A DNA stretch of 64,000 bases from Diphasiastrum complanatum (Eukaryota > Streptophyta > Lycopodiopsida > Lycopodiales > Lycopodiaceae). The notes below the pieces were generated by a model. That model ran no database searches. It had not been told where the DNA came from and saw only the letters and a program-made list of their open reading frames with translations. The DNA is taken from positions 27,882,272 through 27,946,271 of the forward strand of contig CM055113.1 in NCBI GenBank assembly GCA_029204225.1, in the 5' to 3' direction. Numbering within the stretch: the first letter of the stretch is position 1; the number at the start of each line of letters is the position of its first letter. Both the position numbers and the translations under genes were made by a program. This document shows positions 35,752 to 48,100 of this stretch, piece after piece.

Positions 35752-38700
35752 TTACGAAGCTAAAGTGGTGCTGGGACAATTGTTGAGAGCATCACAGCCA
35801 AGAACGTCTTCATATTCCCTGCTTATCCAAAACTTATCGTAGACCTTATCGTCACTGGTACGCTTATACTCAAACAACAAAGCAGAGTGGTTAAATGCAG
35901 TCAGCTTGGCGTACCCATGATTATAATCCTTGAAAATACTCCAATCAGTTTGTATTGGACTAAATTCTGAAAGCCAAGCACCAGCACCTCCAACAATTAA
36001 GTGGATTGTCGCATTGAATGTACCTGAGTAGTGCTCCCTTTCTTTGCTTACACAGACATCCTGCATCCAATAAAAGAGGATGAAATACACCAATTGGAAT
36101 TTTTTGTATCATAGTTCTCAAATAGTAATGTTAAAAAAGCATATTCCTGAATCAGATCATAGTTGCACGTTCCGGATCGGAGCACGTTCGGTTCAGGAAT
36201 GTGGGGAAAATAAAATAAAAAAATTGTAAATATTTTACAAAGGACCCGTTCCGACACAGGTTTCAGCAGATTATGGTGGAGAATCTTCAGCTGGTAAGTA
36301 TTCAAATGTCTCACCATCGTGCAAGCAAGGACTTGCTGAAATGTTGTGCATGATCTACACTAGACTTTAGCATCCTCCGTTCATCTGGAGTAGCATATGC
36401 CTATATGCATCTTTAGGCATTTTTAATGTTTGTACAAGTATTTTGCATCTTAATTAGATTCCAGAACTCACTCTGTTCTTTCTATTGGAAAATCATGGCA
36501 AAGAATCAAAAGATAAAACATGCTGTACCAGATCGTGGATTGTGAATGCATTATAATTTAATGTGATGGAGCAGCAGATGGGGTATGTAGCAGGGACAAG
36601 AGGGTGAACTGTGGAAGTGGGAGGCAGTGGAGCAGCAGAGGCAGATCGGATTGCGGGACCATCTTATCAATAAACAGCATTGAAGGCAAATAGGATCAAG
36701 GGGGTTGCAGATCAGGAGGATGGAGGCAAATGTTTCATTCTAACTGGAAGCAGAGCTAGGTGTGATTATTCTAAATGAGATAGGATGCTTCTTGGTTTCC
36801 AAGGGGAGGCTCGAACCTGGGACCAAAGAAACTTTGGATGCCAAGCTAACCAGTTGAGCCAACCCCGTTGGGTCCTAAATGAGATAGGATGAAGGGGCGG
36901 CATTTGGAATCAGGTAGAGAGTGGAGGCAGCACATCTGATAATGAATTCACTAGCCTGATAATGAATCACATGTCCACCAACAAAGTTGCCCGTTTAATA
37001 ATGCCACCAATGGCTGATCTATAGTTGCCTGTTCCATAGATCGCAGCCAGCAGGTGTCCTGTTTTTTAATTAACAAAAAAACGTTCCAAACCCAGTATGT
37101 TCTGGAACGTACAGTGCGTTCCGGCCCAAAAAGGGTTGGAACGGGTTTCTAAGTTTCTGATGTATTGTCAGAAAAGCATATTTTTGATCGCTATAGCAAT
37201 TACTATAGCATGTTACATTCTATCATTTCTAATATTCCTCCAAAGGTATAGATAAATCAAAACTCCCAGCATCTTTGTAGGCTGCAGCTCTTCCTAGGTT
37301 TCGCTTTAACACAAGCCAAAATTTCAATTTGTACCCTTCCAGGCAAAATCTGCAGTGCTAATAGCTTTAAATATTAGGCAAAGCCGAATGTCTGGTACCT
37401 CTGCATAATGCTTCTGAACATAACAATTAAATAATATAGATGATAAATAGGCATCTATAAGAAGATTCACATGCCAAATATTCTGTACCACAAAGTTACC
37501 TCATAGTTCCTAGGAACGGAATGCAACCGTTCCTAGGAACGCGTCTGGTGCCTTTGCATGATGCTTCTGAACATAAAAATTGAAGAAATATAGATGATGA
37601 ATGGGTTTCTATAAGAAAATTCACATGCCAAAAATTCTCTACCACAGAGTTACAACTTACCTCATAAACGGGGCAACTGCGTTCATAATTGTGGACATGT
37701 CCAAAAAATGCTAGGTCAACTTTATACTTCTGCCAAAGTTTCTGCAAACTCTCCCTCCCCATAGGCTCCCCAAATGACCCTTCCATGGCATAGTATTTAT
37801 CCGAAGAATATCCAAGAACCCGATGTGCAACAAATATCAGCCATGGCTGCCTTTGCCTATCAGCACTTGCTAGACAGTTTTCAATGAACTTATGTTGCTC
37901 GGTGCCCTCCCGCCAATCGTGCTCAGAATCGGCAAAGCAGAAATGAAACATCCCATAATCCAAGCCATACCTGTTTATTAAATTTCAAAAAAGTCAGGGA
38001 GAAGAAGTGCATTTGTTGGGATGACTATATGCTTAAGGTATGAAGAGATAGAACTAGAATTTCCAAATACACTTGACAAATGCTTATGAAACATCAGACT
38101 ATCATATTTAATGAGGGCATGGAATGACACTCAAGCTGCTGATACACAGGAATTTGGAGCACATTGATCGATTTTGAATTTTTGATTCCGTTGCTTCTTG
38201 GCAAAAGTGAGCTCAATGCTGGAGCTTTATCAGGTATTAGCTTGTATTGACAGAAGTGAATTAAGGACATAATGCAACTGCCTCTAGACAGAAAGTAACG
38301 TTATAAAATGAATACTTGCAAAACTAAGCTAAGCTGATATCAGGCTACTCTCAAATCTAAAAAAGGAATGAGACCAACTACCCTATTATAGGCCTAATCT
38401 AGAAGCATAGAAGAATTGCAAAAGGATAAACAGTAGCCTAAATCATGAGTAAAAGGATGACTGTGAGTCAAATTATCGTGTAGGAGCTGCTGCATCATTA
38501 GAATCACCATAGGAGCAGCTAATGATGGCTGATGCACGGAAGGAAAACAGGAAAAGCTAGATACAAAGATCTGGACACATGGAATGGAGATAATGACTTG
38601 ATGTCACGATCACCAATGATGTCGTAAAGGACAGTAGTAGATAAAAATATCATCAAGGAAGACAGAAACGTCACAGGATAGAAACATCCCACAGTTGGTG

Positions 38701-41700
38701 ACACAAAAAACTGTGAAGTAGGTGTGAGATTTGAAGGAAAACAGCAAAATGAAATTCTGGAGTAGAAGGAAAACATAATCTTGGATTAGAATGTGTGAAC
38801 CAATGAATTCTGTTGCATGATTTTTCTTTTAATGCACATTTTGTTCCATACATATGGAATGTACTTTTATTGATTAATTATATTTCTTTAGTAGCGTGAA
38901 ACCCTGAATTAGAGAGAGACAGAGGGGCGGCATACAAGTAAGATACGAGAATTATAGGAGCACAATAAGGAGCAAGATAATCCAGATTATGTCATGTGGG
39001 CTATTGCAATTAGTCAGAAGAATCAATAAGTACTCTACAGTTTTTACTTTTGACTCTTTTACATGTATGCATTTGCATACAGAATAGGCTACTCTTCACC
39101 AATTTTCGTGTTGTTTGTTGGTTTGTTCATCTGTTGAAGTGTGTGCTTAGCACTACTGCCCAGCTTTTTGTTTGTTTGTTTGTTTTGTCTTGCATACTTA
39201 CTACCATAGGCTATGTTCGGTTACTCACATGCTGCCAGTTCTCTTTTATTGTTTCACATTGCCTTGAAATTCCATGTATGCTATTTGCCCTCACCATTAA
39301 TGAAATGTTCAGGTTATTGTCTAGTAGGCTCACTCAATCTATGGATATTGTATCATTGAAGCATGCATGACTATAATAGACACAATCAAGCAATCTCTTG
39401 TGAAGAATGATCAAGAGCATTTGATATAATAAATGGCTAAAGCCCGACAAGCAATAGCAAAGGTTCTCCCATGAAGAGCCCAAACAATACCAATAAGCTG
39501 ACTGATCAATAAATTAATGAATACTAATGTCTAAATGATAGCCCTGTCTATATTATCTAGAGGAGCTTAGTGGAACCTTCTAGACATTAGGGCAACTTAG
39601 GGTACTTGGGTCCATGCCCTTGATGGTAACTGGCCCAATACCTGAAGGTATACTAGTTAGAGGCTATTTACGGTAGATAATCCTCCCCAACTTTGAAAAA
39701 CGTTGCCATCAATGTGGGGCTTACAATGAAAATCACTAAACCTTAAAAACTAGAAAAAAGGCCCCAAGCAATAGCTTTGGTAAGAGCCAATTGTAAATAA
39801 TTTTGAGTAGAATTATCTCAAAAATACTCTAATTCATAAGGAGAAAATGCATGCACCAATGGAGATATTTAAGGAGAGGACATAAGTCGTCACAAAAAGT
39901 ATTCCAAAAGCAACACACAATATCCACAAAGCATGGTACATCAGCTGTACATCACGCTATAAATGTATCTCTATGTAATGGACAACATGATACTACTATA
40001 AGCTGATGTATCTGAGATAGATGCAAAAAATAAAGAAAACCAGAACAACCGTGTAACTGGCTGAAGGCACTCTAATAGCCCAAGAATGCTAGAAGAAAAT
40101 GTCATCATGCAGGACCCCAACAAGTGAGATACCCAAAACTAGCTGCATAGCCCAGGAATACCACAAGAAAAGGACGACTTGACCATAACCATAGCAATAA
40201 CATGGGAACATCAGCAAAAGCCAACTGATATGTAGCAACCAAAAATTCCAGGAAAAACCGTTAAGATAGGCAACAAGAACCATCAGAAAAACATCTACTA
40301 ACAATGGATGCAGAAGTCTGAAGCAATGAAGGATCCGTAGAAAGTATATGCACAAATTCATCTGATTTATCATAATCAAACACAAGATGAGCACCAAGGG
40401 ACTCGACATCAATATCAAAGCATTCAAGAGCAACATCAAGGGACTTGACATCAGCATCAAAGCATGCAACATCGGCATTGACACATATCTGTATATGTGA
40501 ATCTAGCTCATAGCATGCAATATCAGCATAAAAAACTGTATATGTGACTCGGACTCACTAGGTGAGACAATGACTATGTCATGTAACGTAAGTAATCTCC
40601 CTCATAGTAAGATGAAACCTTGCTCACAAAAGGTAGTTCACAATGTGACTCAGTAATACACTCAAAAGGAGTATCACTCTCAATATCTATTACACCAATT
40701 GTATTAGCTAGAGGACTTCCAAAAGCAGAGGCGTTATCAACTGATAACATAAGTAGGTGAAGCACATGTACAAAGATATGCCAATCGGAGATAGATAGAC
40801 GAGGACAAACATATGTATGCCACTTAGAATAGGTAGGACCACCTTGCACTAGCAATTTTTTGACAATCAGTACAACTCAGGCAATTCGTGTCAAAAAATA
40901 TTGAAGCCGTGCACCGACTTCTCAAACACATGCTCAGAACCGATATAAACGAAAAGATATTCTAAAAGGGAAAGGGACTGGAAATCAAAAGCATACTAAA
41001 AAATTTGCAAGCACTCTTTTTGTTTGTAAAAAGAAATGTTTTTTTTTCTTTGTATATCTATAGATGAGCACAAAAATAACAAGTAACAAACAAAATGACA
41101 AGAAGAATAATGGAATGTATACAAAATTGAGTTAAAACACTGACAACCAAAGAAACAGAAAATAATTCAAAACTAAGGGTGGTTTTACACTACATTGCCT
41201 AGCAAGTCCCAAATTTAAAATGGAGTCCTCCCATTGGTACAGGGAGGAAAAATGGGTCTCCCCCCTTTTAGACTTAGATTGAGTTGCCACCATGTGGTAG
41301 ACGAGGTGGCATGGGACCCATGCCACAAAGCGGCAACTCAAGTCCATTTTTTGGGCCTGGGGGCATTGCCTACCATGTTGAGGTGTCAGGGGTAACTTCA
41401 CAAAAATGGACCAATCAGATTGTAGGGGTCAAACTGGCCAATGAAATTGTGGCCCTTTATTTGGCACTTGCGAAAGAGGCCGTCAACTCACTTGCCAAAA
41501 TTCAAAAAATGGGTGGCAAGTCAAACGGCCAAGCAACAGGACCTGCCCCTAGTCTGAAATCACCCTAACAACAAATGCTTGAGCAGAGAGGTGCTAGCTG
41601 AGGAAGAAGTGTAGGTACAGGCCTAGAGAGAGAGAGAGATATGTAGGAACTGTGTAACATGGAGTAAGCTTGAAAAAATTCAGTACTATGTGCAGCTATG

Positions 41701-42111
41701 CTTCTATATGCCCTTGGAAAACTGCTACTATGGCCTTAGAAACAAAGTTAGCTTGGGGGTTGTCCACTCCTCTTAGCCCTACCTTTGCGCTATAAAGGGC
41801 GATTACAAGCTCTCTACAAACAGATAGCTGCTATATGAACGAAGAAATAATAAAAGTCTTACCAAAAGTTGGCCTTGTTATTTGCAGGCATATTGAACAT
41901 TGTTTCTGCCAGAACACCACATTCTCCTCCTGAGTCAGTTTTTTTATAGAATGAACCCGCTGTTAGCCAATCTCGTTCATGATTTCCACTGCATGTGAAG
42001 AAGGAACCACATAAATTACATCAATTTCAGTGTATAGAGTAAAACATACACTGAAATAGCTATGTTTCTCAAGTCGTTGTGCAAAACATGAACATGGATA
42101 TATCTAGTCAC

Positions 42112-42146
<35 letters not shown>

Positions 42147-45100
42147 ATATGTATATGTACATTGTATATATATATTATATATATATATATACATATATAA
42201 GCAGACCCTGAACTCCTTTCTTGGTTTCAAACCTAACTTTCATCTACAAGTGATCGAGTGCTCTGACAGGACATAGTACAAACCTTGCTATCATGTAAGG
42301 AACCTGTGATGCTATGTCTTCAATTTGTTCTGTGAATTGATCCCATTGAGAAAGATAACCGTTCGCATAGGATATATCTCCAATGTGGAGTACAAGGTCA
42401 ATATTTTCCAGATCCTCCTTTAAGCTAGCAATAGTGTCTAATGCAGCTGGTTGACTGTCGTATTCATTCGATCCATCTCGCTCGGCCTGGACAGATTACT
42501 GCAATTAGCTACAAGTGAATGTATAGGAATTCACAGTACCTGCCTTCTGTTCAACAGAGACACTTCCTAAACACGATCTGTAATTCAGCCACTAATTGCT
42601 TACCAGTTCAACATTGATGACCAGAACGAGTTCAACCTCAATCTGAGAATGCATGCATACAAAAGCAAATCTTCCTACTGATTTTAAGTATAGAATACCA
42701 GAGAAAATTTTCACTAGAATAATGTCGGCCTAGTATACCACAACAAGCATGGGATAAAAATCAGCAAGTACTCATCTTGAAGCTAGAAGTTTCAGTAATT
42801 TTATGGATAGCTAGACAAAACCAATCGGATTTGAAATTCCAAATTTCATGCAAAGACATTGTGTTACAAAATATCCATCTCGAGGTTTTCAATTCAATAT
42901 TCACTATGAATCACTATTATGGTTTCCTAATATATGTTTTCTATGTTTTTAAACGAATTTGCAAGCAGGAACTTGCACTAGAGTGCTCTCCTAAAAGAGC
43001 AGACCTTTTCCAATATTGTTCATTAAAATCATGAGGTATTATGCAACACCTGCTGGAAGGTAATAGTGACAAGGTTGGAGGAGATAATTTCCATTGGAAG
43101 AGTTTCCTAGGTAGTCAAGAACCTTACTTGTCAATATAGAGTTGGAGAAAAACACTATTTTATTGAATGATTCAATGTGATTATTCTCTCACGAGTCAAT
43201 CACAAAGCAAATTCACTTCAGGAAGTACAATCGGCATCTGCCCTGAGAATTGATTTAGATCGGATCAACCAAACGATAGGAAACCGTTAAAAAACTGGAT
43301 CATGGCTTGTTATTCTAGCCATAATTGTTGGTTGCTACATGGATTTGGCAAGCTAAATGTAATAAAAGATTCTAGTACTACTGCAAACAAACAAAACTGA
43401 TACTGAATGAAGTGATATCCTTCAAGATTACAACCACAAAATGAATATTATTGAATGAATATACCTTCCCCATATCACCAAAAATGACAACTCTTTGTAA
43501 GGAATCTTCCCCAGGAAAAGGTGGTGCTTTGAAAAACCCATCACGACCCCAAATGAAAGATCCATTATGCAACCTGTGGGCTAGTTTGTAGTGATATCTG
43601 CACCAGAAACAAGACAAGGAGTTTGATGTGTGTCTTTGGGACATGTCTTCCAGCAGAAAGATCAAAATAAGGGAGAAAATTGAACACTATGGGTGTCTCT
43701 CTTTGTAAAACTTTTCTTAAATAATCCATCAAGAGTCCACATGAAAATGCAAATACAAGTTTTCCTAAGAAGCTCTTCCCCTAGTGTGTTCTACAGATCT
43801 CATGTGATGCAGCAAGCGTAGAGATATTAATTGATATGAAGTCTAATAAAGCTGATGGAAAAGTTATTACAATCAACTGTCCAACCAGTATTCTTATCCC
43901 TTCTAGTGGATTTTTACACAATTTGACAGATTTGACCTTGCAAAAGCAAGTCCATGCTCAATTCTGCAATTGTTGTAATAAATTGTAAATCAATCCAAGG
44001 TCGCCAGCTAATAATTGAGCACCATTCAATTGGTGAGGTAAACTAGGTCAGAAGTTCACTCTAATAACATGCAAATGCAAGAATCCTCCATGCAGTGATT
44101 GAGCTGGAATGTACAACAATTGAAAACTGTGTTTCTGTTTTTTTTTTTGGGAGGACACCACCCATGTATGGGCGGGGTTTGAACTTGGGTGGTCAATCCC
44201 AAACCAGAAACCCTCTACCACCACACCACACATGGGCAGGACTGTGTTTCTGTTTTTGACCAACTATTGCAAAAATGCCTTGATGTATACAATGAAGAAA
44301 CAAGTGAAAAAGTGAAAAAACTGCAGATTTTCCAGGTGTTGAGACCACGTGGACATTTAACTACTTGATATACAAAAGTTGCTCATGCATCAAAAGCATG
44401 CTTAAAAGCTAGCGAAGAACTTATATCTTGCAGGAGTCTCTGAATCTTAATCAGACAAAGAGCAATTACCTTGTATTTGGCCAAAGTTCCTTCAAATAAC
44501 CAGTGTGAATGAAACCTGGATCGCGCCAACCCACTGTCTTTGCAGGAGGGCCTAAAAAGATGCAAAACCAATGGCAGATTGGACTACATCAGTTTTTCAT
44601 GGTTATTCATCAATTAAACAAGAACAGAGTTCAACAGGTTCAAAGTGTGTAACGTTATTCATATCAAAACTCTATAGTGCACTTGTGGTCCACCAGAGAA
44701 CACATAAAGCAATCTCTTGAATGAAAGTGATAAGTTACTTCCATTTTTATCAAAGGAATCCTTGTTCAGATTACTTATACAAGAACTCGGCTAGGAGACT
44801 TGCTAGCGTGATTTAAGTGAGGTGCACCCCTCACTTTGAGGGCAAAATCATTAGGCACAGTCCTGATGAGTTTTCTTTTGGCCTTACCTCAGCATTTAAA
44901 ATATGTTGTGCAACTATTCTAAAAGGAAAACTGAAACCATGAAGCCACAGTGGTCATCATAGGGCATAGTGGGGGATAAGTCCTAATAACAAGACCTTAA
45001 GTATGGTTAGAGGAATAGATTACAGGTTTTAATGCTGGCTACCAGAGTTCACACAATCCATCTAAAAAATTTGAAAGAAGCTTCTCTACCACACATATCG

Positions 45101-48100
45101 TTCCGTGTGAATGTTAGGGTCCCAGCTGCTGAAGTATAAGCATCTCCATTTTGTTCAGTTCCCCATATAACAAGAGGTGTTGCTTCACTTAAATCATATC
45201 CACTTGTCCAAGTTACAGAGATCTGCAAATTGGGAAAGTGGTAACTTAACTAGAGATATCAAGTGCCAATTTCATACGATAGACAAGAAATCTTGCAGGT
45301 TATAGTTTTTAAATAGGAATAGACTAACTACGAACTGAATATTGATAAAAAATATGCTCAAGGCAGCAAACCCAATAGCTTTATGAAAAAGTTTGGTGAT
45401 GCTTTGCCCTTACCTCATTCCAAACTCTGCCAATAGCTACCCTTGGATAAGCAGGTCTCTTGGGTTCAACAAAGGTCACAGTATTTGACACTGCAAGGAG
45501 TACAGGCTGCAACACTCACGTAAAAATAACCACAAAAAATTTCTCAGTCACAAATCTTAGAAAAACAACGAACTTGAGAAACAGCCATTCACAAATAGAA
45601 TTTCAAAGATACAAAGGGTACTTAAAAACAAAGGAATAAATGCATATAATTGGAAAGTTAAGAGTAGTCTGATGAGTAACAAGACAAGACGACTGTGACC
45701 ATCTGTTTTATACTTCTCCCTGTCCTTCTTGTCTATTGGCAGTGCATGTCGATCTTGTTATATAGGCATAGCATACAGTGACGCTTGATTCCATATGGAT
45801 GTGGTTCTGTGGGACAAGATTTGTGGCAAGAGATTTTCAGTACTTATGCCAGTATTGGGAATTGATCATGACATGAGTCTGGGATTCTTGTGGACATGAT
45901 TCCTATTCATGGCACACACCATGTTAGGGATGGACTCATTGATCAGCAGGCTTTCTACTTTACTGAGCATCATGTTAGGGAGAAGGCATCGTGCTTGGCA
46001 GAAGTTGGGTTCCTATAATGGGGTCGACTGCATGGCTGGTGGAATTGTATCCTGCTTGCCTAATGCTATTTCATGTTGGTGTCCTCACCTTGATTTCTAT
46101 ATGATGTAGCTCGGGGGTGATCCATGTCGTCATTCATGTGTTTTCATGGATGTGCATGTGCCAATTATTGAGAGCTCAATTTGCATGCATCATGATTGGA
46201 TGGTAAACAAGAAGCATCATGATTATTTACATTATCTGTAGTTATTTTCTGCAAAAAAGCTTCATGATATTTTACAATAATCTTCGATGGATTGTAACTG
46301 GCTGACTCCAATTAGACTTATGGTGAAGTGGAGTGCATGGATGAGGTGTATCAGTTAGAGAGGGTGAATGGGTGATGTGTATTAGTTTGGGAGAGTTATT
46401 ATGATGATTTGGCATATGAAGTGAGAGTGTAGGAGGGCGCCTCATTCTAGGTGTCAAATAGCCTAGAATGCATGAGGAAAAGTAGGTGGGAGGTAGGTGG
46501 TACAAGGTTTTTCCATCGTGTTTTGCATAATGTCCATCGATTCCTAGGCCCTTTTTTCTAGAGGTTGCCCATCCTCAATCATGGTGAAAAGGGTGATCAC
46601 TCCCTTGGCCTATTCCTGATCTTTACAGACTCCACTGAGCCTTCATTATAGACTCTTCTAAGCCTTCATTATAGACTTAGAAATAAGCCTTCTTTATAGA
46701 CTCTGCTGAGCCTTCATTATAGTCTTTATCAAAAAGCCTTCTTTATACTATCTTTAAGCTTAGAAAACTTCTTGTTCTTCTGGCACTTTCTCGAGTACCT
46801 GCACATACCCTCAAAGAGAGGTCAGTCCTTAAGCCTAGAGGGCTTCTTATTCTTGCTCTGATTCTTCAGGCACGTTCGTGCGTACCTGCACATCCCTTCA
46901 AAGAAAGGTCAGTGTTCAAAATACCATCAAACATGGTTCATAGAAGATTCTTAGTTCTACAGGTATCAATGTCTGTTTCTAAATTCATGAAAGTAATAAA
47001 TTCATATAATATCCTAAAAGAATATTGATCATTGATAATTCTATATCATCAAAGTCTATCAGGGCTTTGAGGCTAGAAAAGTCTTAATTACTGTAGTCAT
47101 CAATGAACGTCAGGAAATACCTCGATCCTGAGAGTGAATCAACTTTCATCGGTCCACAGACATCTGAGTGGATGAGCTCAAGAACTTCCTTTGCTCTTCT
47201 TCCCTCGTGTATGAATGGATTCCGATGTTGTTTGCCTTTCTAACAGGCTTCGCAGAACTCAGCATCGGATCTGGATATTTTCAGACCTGTGACTATGCCT
47301 TTTTCGTTCATGTCGTAGAGGCTCCTCATGTTCAGAAGATACATTCTTTTGTGCCAAAGTTGATCTTGGTTTTTTGATGCATTTAGTATGCTATCAGAAT
47401 TGTTGATAATCTTGGCTTGGTAGAGATTTCCTTCTCTACATCCAACTGTCAGCATATCTTGACCATACTTGGCGACACTAGCTGGGGGTGAAGCCTGACT
47501 ACTACCTGACTACGACCGGACTCACTTTCTGGAGTAGGATGCCATTGCACTTCCAGTTTTCCCTCGCTATTTGTCCTCTGGACTATCACACAGTCTTCGT
47601 TTCACTTTGGGACAGTTCAGAGTCTCCTCAAATCAGTTGGCTATTGAGACAGGCAAATTCCAGGGTACACCACGAGAGGAGAGACTATGCCTGCTATGTC
47701 CCCTACATGAGATAGAGAGGAGCAATTCATCTTCAGATGCCACATATATTATGAGATCAAAGGGCGATATCACTGTTTATTCCGGGACATGCCTACTATT
47801 CTCAGAGCACTGATTGGATATGAGGATTCTCGCTGTGTCGCACTTATGCTACGGGAGATGGTCTTGTTGCGCCAAGATATGTACCAGATAGCTCACCAGC
47901 CACATCCTAGCTCTCAGGCTCAAATTACATCTTTCTTCACCAGGAGACGGACACGGTCTGATGACGATGACAACGAAATACTACCTCACCGATGTCAGAG
48001 ACAGTGTATCACTCATAGTCATGCAGCAGTTTGCACTTCACGCCATGTTACAAGAGCACACTGTTATCACCCTCCTAGACGACGTCAGCGACGACCCATG

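Noticed and set aside
36788-36874. tRNA gene on the minus strand
   Set aside because: It has tRNA promoter-like boxes but no clean cloverleaf that I can fold, and it is flanked by a 17-bp target duplication, so a retroposed tRNA-like element is preferred.
40089-40484. 131-codon very hydrophobic open frame that could look like a membrane protein
   Set aside because: It is the complement of an A/C-rich dispersed repeat in gene B intron 10; composition explains the hydrophobicity.
44143-44240. tRNA gene on the minus strand
   Set aside because: Box-like motifs only, A-rich tail and target duplication; treated as a SINE.
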